NCBI GenBank assembly: GCA_009746045.1
Contig: RPFO01000392.1
Span: 2,052,745-2,116,744, forward strand
DNA: 64,000 nt
Source: Mesostigma viride
Taxonomy: Eukaryota > Streptophyta > Mesostigmatophyceae > Mesostigmatales > Mesostigmataceae
Direction of reading: 5' to 3'
A model generated the notes under the pieces. The model did not search any database, was not told the DNA's origin, and saw only the letters and a program-made list of their open reading frames with translations. Positions 34,440 to 46,400 of the stretch are shown here, one piece after another (the stretch's first letter is position 1; every line of letters starts with the position of its first letter). The translations under genes were made by a program, and so were the position numbers.

Positions 34440-37400
34440 ATCCCACGCCCACCCTTGCGTGAGGGGGTCGCGCCCACCCTTGCGTGAGGGGATCGCGCCC
34501 ACCCTTGCGTGAGGTGATCGCGCCCACCCTTGCGTGAGGGGGTCGCGCCCACCCGTGCGTGAGGTGATCGCGCCCACCCTTGCGTGAGGTGATCGCGCCC
34601 ACCCGTGCGTGAGGTGACCGCGCCCACCCTTGCGTGAGGGGATCGTGCCCATCCGTGCGTGAGGGGACCGCGCCCACCCTTGCGTGAGGTGATCGCGCCC
34701 ACCCGTGCGTGAGGGGACCGCGCCCACCCTTGCGTGAGGGGACCGCGCCCACCCTTGCGTGAGGTGATCGCGCCCACCCGTGCGTGAGGTGATCGCGCCC
34801 ACCCTTGCGTGAGGGGACCGCGCCCACCCTTGCGTGAGGTGATCGCGCCCACCCGTGCGTGAGGTGATCGCGCCCACCCGTGCGTGAGGTGATCGCGCCC
34901 ACCCGTGCGTGAGGGGGTCGCGCCCACCCTTGCGTGAGGTGATCGCGCCCACCCGTGCGTGAGGGGACCGCGCCCACCCGTGCGTGAGGGGATCGTGCCC
35001 ATCCGTGCGTGAGGTGATCGCGCCCACCCGTGCGTGAGGTGATCGCGCCCACCCTTGCGTGAGGGGATCGTGCCCATCCGTGCGTGAGGTGATCGCGCCC
35101 ACCCGTGCGTGAGGTGATCGCGCCCACCCGTGCGTGAGGGGATCGTGCCCACCCGTGCGTGAGGTGATCGTGCCCATCCGTGCGTGAGGTGATCGCGCCC
35201 ACCCGTGCGTGAGGGGACCGCGCCCACCCGTGCGTGAGGTGATCGCGCCCACCCGTGCGTGAGGTGATCGCGCCCACCCGTGCGTGAGGTGATCGCGCCC
35301 ACCCGTGCGTGAGGTGATCGCGCCCACCCGTGCGTGAGGTGACCGCGCCCACCCGTGCGTGAGGGGTCGCGCCCACCCGTGCGTGAGGGGACCGCGCCCA
35401 CCCGTGCGTGAGGGGACCGCGCCCACCCGTGCGTGAGGGGACCGCGCCCACCCGTGCGTGAGGGGACCGCGCCCACCCTTGCGTGAGGTGATCGCGCCCA
35501 CCCGTGCGTGAGGTGATCGCGCCCACCCGTGCGTGAGGGGACCGCGCCCACCCGTGCGTGAGGTGATCGCGCCCACCCGTGCGTGAGGGGACCGCGCCCA
35601 CCCGTGCGTGAGGGGATCGCGCCCACCCGTGCGTGAGGTGATCGCGCCCACCCGTGCGTGAGGTGATCGCGCCCACCCTTGCGTGAGGTGATCGCGCCCA
35701 CCCGTGCGTGAGGTGATCGCGCCCACCCGTGCGTGAGGGGACCGCGCCCACCCGTGCGTGAGGGATCGCGCCCACCCTTGCGTGAGGTGATCGCGCCCAC
35801 CCGTGCGTGAGGTGATCGCGCCCACCCGTGCGTGAGGTGATCGCGCCCACCCGTGCGTGAGGTGATCGCGCCCACCCTTGCGTGAGGTGATCGCGCCCAC
35901 CCGTGCGTGAGGTGACCGCGCCCATCCGTGCGTGAGGTGATCGCGCCCACCCTTGCGTGAGGGACCGCGCCCACCCTTGCGTGAGGTGATCGCGCCCACC
36001 CGTGCGTGAGGTGATCGCGCCCACCCGTGCGTGAGGTGATCGTGCCCATCCGTGCGTGAGGTGATCGCGCCCACCCGTGCGTGAGGGACCGCGCCCACCC
36101 GTGCGTGAGGTGATCGCGCCCACCCGTGCGTGAGGTGATCGCGCCCACCCGTGCGTGAGGTGATCGCGCCCACCCGTGCGTGAGGTGATCGCGCCCACCC
36201 GTGCGTGAGGTGACCGCGCCCACCCGTGCGTGAGGGGTCGCGCCCACCCGTGCGTGAGGGGACCGCGCCCACCCGTGCGTGAGGGACCGCGCCCACCCGT
36301 GCGTGAGGGGACCGCGCCCACCCGTGCGTGAGGGGACCGCGCCCACCCTTGCGTGAGGTGATCGCGCCCACCCGTGCGTGAGGGGACCGCGCCCACCCGT
36401 GCGTGAGGTGATCGCGCCCACCCGTGCGTGAGGGGACCGCGCCCACCCGTGCGTGAGGGGACCGCGCCCACCCGTGCGTGAGGGGACCGCGCCCACCCGT
36501 GCGTGAGGGGACCGCGCCCACCCTTGCGTGAGGTGATCGCGCCCACCCGTGCGTGAGGGGGTCGCGCCCACCCGTGCGTGAGGTGATCCCAAGCCCACCC
36601 GTGCGTGAGGTGATCCCAAGCCCACCCGTGCGTGAGGTGATCCCAAGCCCACCCGTGCGTGAGGGATCCCAAGCCCACCCGTGCGTGAGGTGATCCCAAG
36701 CCCACCCGTGCGTGAGGTGATCCCAAGCCCACCCGTGCGTGAGGGATCCCAAGCCCACCCGTGCGTGAGGTGATCCCAAGCCCACCCGTGCGTGAGGTGA
36801 TCCCAAGCCCACCCGTGCGTGAGGTGATCCCAAGCCCACCCGTGCGTGAGGGATCCCAAGCCCACCCGTGCGTGAGGTGATCCCAAGCCCACCCGTGCGT
36901 GAGGTGATCCCAAGCCCACCCGTGCGTGAGGTGATCCCAAGCCCACCCGTGCGTGAGGTGATCCCAAGCCCACCCGTGCGTGAGGTGATCCCAAGCCCAC
37001 CCGTGCGTGAGGGATCCCAAGCCCACCCGTGCGTGAGGTGATCCCAAGCCCACCCGTGCGTGAGGTGATCCCAAGCCCACCCGTGCGTGAGGTGATCCCA
37101 AGCCCACCCGTGCGTGAGGTGATCCCAAGCCCACCCGTGCGTGAGGTGATCCCAAGCCCACCCGTGCGTGAGGTGATCCCAAGCCCACCCGTGCGTGAGG
37201 GATCCCAAGCCCACCCGTGCGTGAGGGATCCCAAGCCCACCCGTGCGTGAGGGGATCCCAAGCCCACCCGTGCGTGAGGGATCCCAAGCCCACCCGTGCG
37301 TGAGGTGATCCCAAGCCCACCCGTGCGTGAGGGATCCCAAGCCCACCCGTGCGTGAGGTGATCCCAAGCCCACCCGTGCGTGAGGTGATCCCAAGCCCAC

Positions 37401-40400
37401 CCGTGCGTGAGGTGATCCCAAGCCCACCCGTGCGTGAGGTGATCCCAAGCCCACCCGTGCGTGAGGGATCCCAAGCCCACCCGTGCGTGAGGTGATCCCA
37501 AGCCCACCCGTGCGTGAGGTGATCCCAAGCCCACCCGTGCGTGAGGTGATCCCAAGCCCACCCGTGCGTGAGGTGATCCCAAGCCCACCCGTGCGTGAGG
37601 TGATCCCAAGCCCACCCGTGCGTGAGGTGATCCCAAGCCCACCCGTGCGTGAGGTGATCCCAAGCCCACCCGTGCGTGAGGTGATCCCAAGCCCACCCGT
37701 GCGTGAGGTGATCCCAAGCCCACCCGTGCGTGAGGTGATCCCAAGCCCACCCGTGCGTGAGGTGATCCCAAGCCCACCCGTGCGTGAGGTGATCCCAAGC
37801 CCACCCGTGCGTGAGGTGATCCCAAGCCCACCCGTGCGTGAGGTGATCCCAAGCCCACCCGTGCGTGAGGTGATCCCAAGCCCACCCGTGCGTGAGGTGA
37901 TCCCAAGCCCACCCGTGCGTGAGGTGATCCCAAGCCCACCCGTGCGTGAGGTGATCCCAAGCCCACCCGTGCGTGAGGTGATCCCAAGCCCACCCGTGCG
38001 TGAGGTGATCCCAAGCCCACCCGTGCGTGAGGTGATCCCAAGCCCACCCGTGCGTGAGGGATCCCAAGCCCACCCGTGCGTGAGGTGATCCCAAGCCCAC
38101 CCGTGCGTGAGGTGATCCCAAGCCCACCCGTGCGTGAGGTGATCCCAAGCCCACCCGTGCGTGAGGTGATCCCAAGCCCACCCGTGCGTGAGGTGATCCC
38201 AAGCCCACCCGTGCGTGAGGGATCCCAAGCCCACCCGTGCGTGAGGTGATCCCAAGCCCACCCGTGCGTGAGGGATCCCAAGCCCACCCGTGCGTGAGGT
38301 GATCCCAAGCCCACCCGTGCGTGAGGGATCCCAAGCCCACCCGTGCGTGAGGTGATCCCAAGCCCACCCGTGCGTGAGGGATCCCAAGCCCACCCGTGCG
38401 TGAGGTGATCCCAAGCCCACCCGTGCGTGAGGGATCCCAAGCCCACCCGTGCGTGAGGTGATCCCAAGCCCACCCGTGCGTGAGGTGATCCCAAGCCCAC
38501 CCGTGCGTGAGGTGATCCCAAGCCCACCCGTGCGTGAGGGATCCCAAGCCCACCCGTGCGTGAGGTGATCCCAAGCCCACCCGTGCGTGAGGTGATCCCA
38601 AGCCCACCCGTGCGTGAGGTGATCCCAAGCCCACCCGTGCGTGAGGGATCCCAAGCCCACCCGTGCGTGAGGTGATCCCAAGCCCACCCGTGCGTGAGGT
38701 GATCCCAAGCCCACCCGTGCGTGAGGTGATCCCAAGCCCACCCGTGCGTGAGGGATCCCAAGCCCACCCGTGCGTGAGGTGATCCCAAGCCCACCCGTGC
38801 GTGAGGTGATCCCAAGCCCACCCGTGCGTGAGGTGATCCCAAGCCCACCCGTGCGTGAGGTGATCCCAAGCCCACCCGTGCGTGAGGTGATCCCAAGCCC
38901 ACCCGTGCGTGAGGTGATCCCAAGCCCACCCGTGCGTGAGGTGATCCCAAGCCCACCCGTGCGTGAGGTGATCCCAAGCCCACCCGTGCGTGAGGTGATC
39001 CCAAGCCCACCCGTGCGTGAGGTGATCCCAAGCCCACCCGTGCGTGAGGTGATCCCAAGCCCACCCGTGCGTGAGGTGATCCCAAGCCCACCCGTGCGTG
39101 AGGTGATCCCAAGCCCACCCGTGCGTGAGGTGATCCCAAGCCCACCCGTGCGTGAGGTGATCCCAAGCCCACCCGTGCGTGAGGTGATCCCAAGCCCACC
39201 CGTGCGTGAGGTGATCCCAAGCCCACCCGTGCGTGAGGTGATCCCAAGCCCACCCGTGCGTGAGGTGATCCCAAGCCCACCCGTGCGTGAGGTGATCCCA
39301 AGCCCACCCGTGCGTGAGGGATCCCAAGCCCACCCGTGCGTGAGGGATCCCAAGCCCACCCGTGCGTGAGGTGATCCCAAGCCCACCCGTGCGTGAGGTG
39401 ATCCCAAGCCCACCCGTGCGTGAGGTGATCCCAAGCCCACCCGTGCGTGAGGTGATCCCAAGCCCACCCGTGCGTGAGGTGATCCCAAGCCCACCCGTGC
39501 GTGAGGTGATCCCAAGCCCACCCGTGCGTGAGGTGATCCCAAGCCCACCCGTGCGTGAGGTGATCCCAAGCCCACCCGTGCGTGAGGTGATCCCAAGCCC
39601 ACCCGTGCGTGAGGTGATCCCAAGCCCACCCGTGCGTGAGGTGATCCCAAGCCCACCCGTGCGTGAGGTGATCCCAAGCCCACCCGTGCGTGAGGTGATC
39701 CCAAGCCCACCCGTGCGTGAGGTGATCCCAAGCCCACCCGTGCGTGAGGTGATCCCAAGCCCACCCGTGCGTGAGGGATCCCAAGCCCACCCGTGCGTGA
39801 GGTGATCCCAAGCCCACCCGTGCGTGAGGGATCCCAAGCCCACCCGTGCGTGAGGTGATCCCAAGCCCACCCGTGCGTGAGGTGATCCCAAGCCCACCCG
39901 TGCGTGAGGTGATCCCAAGCCCACCCGTGCGTGAGGTGATCCCAAGCCCACCCGTGCGTGAGGTGATCCCAAGCCCACCCGTGCGTGAGGTGATCCCAAG
40001 CCCACCCGTGCGTGAGGTGATCCCAAGCCCACCCGTGCGTGAGGTGATCCCAAGCCCACCCGTGCGTGAGGTGATCCCAAGCCCACCCGTGCGTGAGGTG
40101 ATCCCAAGCCCACCCGTGCGTGAGGTGATCCCAAGCCCACCCGTGCGTGAGGTGATCCCAAGCCCACCCGTGCGTGAGGTGATCCCAAGCCCACCCGTGC
40201 GTGAGGTGATCCCAAGCCCACCCGTGCGTGAGGGATCCCAAGCCCACCCGTGCGTGAGGTGATCCCAAGCCCACCCGTGCGTGAGGTGATCCCAAGCCCA
40301 CCCGTGCGTGAGGTGATCCCAAGCCCACCCGTGCGTGAGGTGATCCCAAGCCCACCCGTGCGTGAGGTGATCCCAAGCCCACCCGTGCGTGAGGTGATCC

Positions 40401-43400
40401 CAAGCCCACCCGTGCGTGAGGTGATCCCAAGCCCACCCGTGCGTGAGGGATCCCAAGCCCACCCGTGCGTGAGGTGATCCCAAGCCCACCCGTGCGTGAG
40501 GTGATCCCAAGCCCACCCGTGCGTGAGGTGATCCCAAGCCCACCCGTGCGTGAGGTGATCCCAAGCCCACCCGTGCGTGAGGGATCCCAAGCCCACCCGT
40601 GCGTGAGGTGATCCCAAGCCCACCCGTGCGTGAGGGATCCCAAGCCCACCCGTGCGTGAGGGATCCCAAGCCCACCCGTGCGTGAGGTGATCCCAAGCCC
40701 ACCCGTGCGTGAGGTGATCCCAAGCCCACCCGTGCGTGAGGGATCCCAAGCCCACCCGTGCGTGAGGTGATCCCAAGCCCACCCGTGCGTGAGGTGATCC
40801 CAAGCCCACCCGTGCGTGAGGTGATCCCAAGCCCACCCGTGCGTGAGGGATCCCAAGCCCACCCGTGCGTGAGGTGATCCCAAGCCCACCCGTGCGTGAG
40901 GTGATCCCAAGCCCACCCGTGCGTGAGGTGATCCCAAGCCCACCCGTGCGTGAGGTGATCCCAAGCCCACCCGTGCGTGAGGTGATCCCAAGCCCACCCG
41001 TGCGTGAGGGATCCCAAGCCCACCCGTGCGTGAGGTGATCCCAAGCCCACCCGTGCGTGAGGTGATCCCAAGCCCACCCGTGCGTGAGGTGATCCCAAGC
41101 CCACCCGTGCGTGAGGTGATCCCAAGCCCACCCGTGCGTGAGGTGATCCCAAGCCCACCCGTGCGTGAGGTGATCCCAAGCCCACCCGTGCGTGAGGTGA
41201 TCCCAAGCCCACCCGTGCGTGAGGTGATCCCAAGCCCACCCGTGCGTGAGGTGATCCCAAGCCCACCCGTGCGTGAGGGATCCCAAGCCCACCCGTGCGT
41301 GAGGTGATCCCAAGCCCACCCGTGCGTGAGGTGATCCCAAGCCCACCCGTGCGTGAGGTGATCCCAAGCCCACCCGTGCGTGAGGTGATCCCAAGCCCAC
41401 CCGTGCGTGAGGTGATCCCAAGCCCACCCGTGCGTGAGGTGATCCCAAGCCCACCCGTGCGTGAGGTGATCCCAAGCCCACCCGTGCGTGAGGTGATCCC
41501 AAGCCCACCCGTGCGTGAGGTGATCCCAAGCCCACCCGTGCGTGAGGTGATCCCAAGCCCACCCGTGCGTGAGGGGATCCCAAGCCCACCCGTGCGTGAG
41601 GGATCCCAAGCCCACCCGTGCGTGAGGTGATCCCAAGCCCACCCGTGCGTGAGGTGATCCCAAGCCCACCCGTGCGTGAGGTGATCCCAAGCCCACCCGT
41701 GCGTGAGGTGATCCCAAGCCCACCCGTGCGTGAGGTGATCCCAAGCCCACCCGTGCGTGAGGGATCCCAAGCCCACCCGTGCGTGAGGGATCCGCGCCCA
41801 CCCGTGCGTGAGGGATCCCAAGCCCACCCGTGCGTGAGGTGATCCCAAGCCCACCCGTGCGTGAGGTGATCCCAAGCCCACCCGTGCGTGAGGGATCCGC
41901 CCACCCGTGCGTGAGGTGATCCCAAGCCCACCCGTGCGTGAGGTGATCCCAAGCCCACCCGTGCGTGAGGTGATCCCAAGCCCACCCGTGCGTGAGGGAT
42001 CCCAAGCCCACCCGTGCGTGAGGTGATCCCAAGCCCACCCGTGCGTGAGGTGATCCCAAGCCCACCCGTGCGTGAGGGGATCCCAAGCCCACCCGTGCGT
42101 GAGGTGATCCCAAGCCCACCCGTGCGTGAGGTGATCCCAAGCCCACCCGTGCGTGAGGTGATCCCAAGCCCACCCGTGCGTGAGGTGATCCCAAGCCCAC
42201 CCGTGCGTGAGGTGATCCCAAGCCCACCCGTGCGTGAGGTGATCCCAAGCCCACCCGTGCGTGAGGTGATCCCAAGCCCACCCGTGCGTGAGGGATCCCA
42301 AGCCCACCCGTGCGTGAGGGGATCCCAAGCCCACCCGTGCGTGAGGTGATCCCAAGCCCACCCGTGCGTGAGGTGATCCCAAGCCCACCCGTGCGTGAGG
42401 TGATCCAAGCCCACCCGTGCGTGAGGTGATCCCAAGCCCACCCGTGCGTGAGGTGATCCCAAGCCCACCCGTGCGTGAGGTGATCCCAAGCCCACCCGTG
42501 CGTGAGGGGATCCCAAGCCCACCCGTGCGTGAGGGATCCCAAGCCCACCCGTGCGTGAGGTGATCCCAAGCCCACCCGTGCGTGAGGGATCCCAAGCCCA
42601 CCCGTGCGTGAGGGGATCCGCCCACCCGTGCGTGAGGGGACCGCCCACCCGTGCGTGAGGGGATCCGCCCACCCTGCGTGAGGGATCCCAAGCCCACCCG
42701 TGCGTGAGGGATCCGCCCACCCGTGCGTGAGGTGATCCCAAGCCCACCCGTGCGTGAGGGATCCCAAGCCCACCCGTGCGTGAGGTGATCCCAAGCCCAC
42801 CCGTGCGTGAGGTGATCCCAAGCCCACCCGTGCGTGAGGTGATCCCAAGCCCACCCGTGCGTGAGGTGATCCCAAGCCCACCCGTGCGTGAGGTGATCCC
42901 AAGCCCACCCGTGCGTGAGGTGATCCCAAGCCCACCCGTGCGTGAGGTGATCCCAAGCCCACCCGTGCGTGAGGTGATCCCAAGCCCACCCGTGCGTGAG
43001 GGGATCCCAAGCCCACCCGTGCGTGAGGTGATCCCAAGCCCACCCGTGCGTGAGGTGATCCCAAGCCCACCCGTGCGTGAGGTGATCCCAAGCCCACCCG
43101 TGCGTGAGGGATCGCGCCCACCCGTGCGTGAGGTGATCCCAAGCCCACCCGTGCGTGAGGTGATCCCAAGCCCACCCGTGCGTGAGGGGATCCCAAGCCC
43201 ACCCGTGCGTGAGGTGATCCCAAGCCCACCCGTGCGTGAGGGATCCCAAGCCCACCCGTGCGTGAGGTGATCCCAAGCCCACCCGTGCGTGAGGGATCCC
43301 AAGCCCACCCGTGCGTGAGGGGTCCGCCCACCCGTGCGTGAGGGACCCAAGCCCACCCGTGCGTGAGGGGACCGCGCCCACCCTGCGTGAGGGATCCCAA

Positions 43401-46400
43401 GCCCACCCGTGCGTGAGGGATCCCAAGCCCACCCGTGCGTGAGGGGATCCCAAGCCCACCCGTGCGTGAGGTGATCCCAAGCCCACCCGTGCGTGAGGTG
43501 ATCCCAAGCCCACCCGTGCGTGAGGTGATCCCAAGCCCACCCGTGCGTGAGGTGATCCCAAGCCCACCCGTGCGTGAGGTGATCCCAAGCCCACCCGTGC
43601 GTGAGGTGATCCCAAGCCCACCCGTGCGTGAGGGATCGCGCCCACCCGTGCGTGAGGTGATCCCAAGCCCACCCGTGCGTGAGGTGATCCCAAGCCCACC
43701 CGTGCGTGAGGGATCCCAAGCCCACCCGTGCGTGAGGTGATCCCAAGCCCACCCGTGCGTGAGGGATCCCAAGCCCACCCGTGCGTGAGGTGATCCCAAG
43801 CCCACCCGTGCGTGAGGGATCCCAAGCCCACCCGTGCGTGAGGGTCCGCCCACCCGTGCGTGAGGGACCCGCCCACCCGTGCGTGAGGGACCGCCCACCC
43901 GTGCGTGAGGGATCCCAAGCCCACCCGTGCGTGAGGGATCCCAAGCCCACCCGTGCGTGAGGGATCCCAAGCCCACCCGTGCGTGAGGTGATCCCAAGCC
44001 CACCCGTGCGTGAGGTGATCCCAAGCCCACCCGTGCGTGAGGTGATCCCAAGCCCACCCGTGCGTGAGGGATCCCAAGCCCACCCGTGCGTGAGGTGATC
44101 CCAAGCCCACCCGTGCGTGAGGTGATCCCAAGCCCACCCGTGCGTGAGGTGATCCCAAGCCCACCCGTGCGTGAGGTGATCCCAAGCCCACCCGTGCGTG
44201 AGGGATCCCAAGCCCACCCGTGCGTGAGGGATCCCAAGCCCACCCGTGCGTGAGGGGACCCGCCCACCCGTGCGTGAGGGGATCCGCCCACCCTGCGTGA
44301 GGTGATCCCAAGCCCACCCGTGCGTGAGGTGATCCCAAGCCCACCCGTGCGTGAGGTGATCCCAAGCCCACCCGTGCGTGAGGTGATCCCAAGCCCACCC
44401 GTGCGTGAGGTGATCCCAAGCCCACCCGTGCGTGAGGTGATCCCAAGCCCACCCGTGCGTGAGGTGATCCCAAGCCCACCCGTGCGTGAGGGATCCCAAG
44501 CCCACCCGTGCGTGAGGGATCCGCGCCCACCCGTGCGTGAGGTGATCCCAAGCCCACCCGTGCGTGAGGTGATCCCAAGCCCACCCGTGCGTGAGGTGAT
44601 CCCAAGCCCACCCGTGCGTGAGGTGATCCCAAGCCCACCCGTGCGTGAGGTGATCCCAAGCCCACCCGTGCGTGAGGGGATCCCAAGCCCACCCTTGCGT
44701 GAGGTGATCCCAAGCCCACCCGTGCGTGAGGGGACCGCGCCCACCCTTGCGTGAGGGGATCCCAAGCCCACCCGTGCGTGAGGTGATCCCAAGCCCACCC
44801 GTGCGTGAGGTGATCCCAAGCCCACCCGTGCGTGAGGTGATCCCAAGCCCACCCGTGCGTGAGGTGATCCCAAGCCCACCCTGCGTGAGGTGATCCCAAG
44901 CCCACCCGTGCGTGAGGTGATCCCAAGCCCACCCGTGCGTGAGGTGATCCCAAGCCCACCCGTGCGTGAGGGGATCCCAAGCCCACCCGTGCGTGAGGGG
45001 ATCCCAAGCCCACCCGTGCGTGAGGGACCCGCCCACCCGTGCGTGAGGGATCCCAAGCCCACCCGTGCGTGAGGTGATCCCAAGCCCACCCGTGCGTGAG
45101 GTGATCCCAAGCCCACCCGTGCGTGAGGTGATCCCAAGCCCACCCGTGCGTGAGGTGATCCCAAGCCCACCCGTGCGTGAGGTGATCCCAAGCCCACCCG
45201 TGCGTGAGGTGATCCCAAGCCCACCCGTGCGTGAGGGATCCCAAGCCCACCCGTGCGTGAGGGGATCCCAAGCCCACCTGCGTGAGGGATCCGCCCACCC
45301 GTGCGTGAGGGGATCCCAAGCCCACCCGTGCGTGAGGTGATCCCAAGCCCACCCGTGCGTGAGGTGATCCCAAGCCCACCCGTGCGTGAGGTGATCCCAA
45401 GCCCACCCGTGCGTGAGGTGATCCCAAGCCCACCCGTGCGTGAGGGGATCCCAAGCCCACCCGTGCGTGAGGTGATCCCAAGCCCACCCGTGCGTGAGGT
45501 GATCCCAAGCCCACCCGTGCGTGAGGGGATCCCAAGCCCACCCGTGCGTGAGGTGATCCCAAGCCCACCCGTGCGTGAGGTGATCCCAAGCCCACCCGTG
45601 CGTGAGGGATCCCAAGCCCACCCGTGCGTGAGGGATCCGCCCCACCCGTGCGTGAGGTGATCCCAAGCCCACCCGTGCGTGAGGTGATCCCAAGCCCACC
45701 CGTGCGTGAGGGGATCCCAAGCCCACCCGTGCGTGAGGTGATCCCAAGCCCACCCGTGCGTGAGGGGATCCCAAGCCCACCCGTGCGTGAGGTGATCCCA
45801 AGCCCACCCGTGCGTGAGGTGATCCCAAGCCCACCCGTGCGTGAGGTGATCCCAAGCCCACCCGTGCGTGAGGGGATCCCAAGCCCACCCGTGCGTGAGG
45901 TGATCCCAAGCCCACCCGTGCGTGAGGTGATCCCAAGCCCACCCGTGCGTGAGGGGATCCCAAGCCCACCCGTGCGTGAGGTGATCCCAAGCCCACCCGT
46001 GCGTGAGGGGATCCCAAGCCCACCCGTGCGTGAGGGATCCCAAGCCCACCCGTGCGTGAGGTGATCCCAAGCCCACCCGTGCGTGAGGTGATCCCAAGCC
46101 CACCCGTGCGTGAGGTGATCCCAAGCCCACCCGTGCGTGAGGGGACCGCGCCCACCCGTGCGTGAGGTGATCCCAAGCCCACCCGTGCGTGAGGTGATCC
46201 CAAGCCCACCCGTGCGTGAGGTGATCCCAAGCCCACCCGTGCGTGAGGTGATCCCAAGCCCACCCGTGCGTGAGGTGATCCCAAGCCCACCCGTGCGTGA
46301 GGTGATCCCAAGCCCACCCGTGCGTGAGGTGATCCCAAGCCCACCCGTGCGTGAGGTGATCCCAAGCCCACCCGTGCGTGAGGTGATCCCAAGCCCACCC

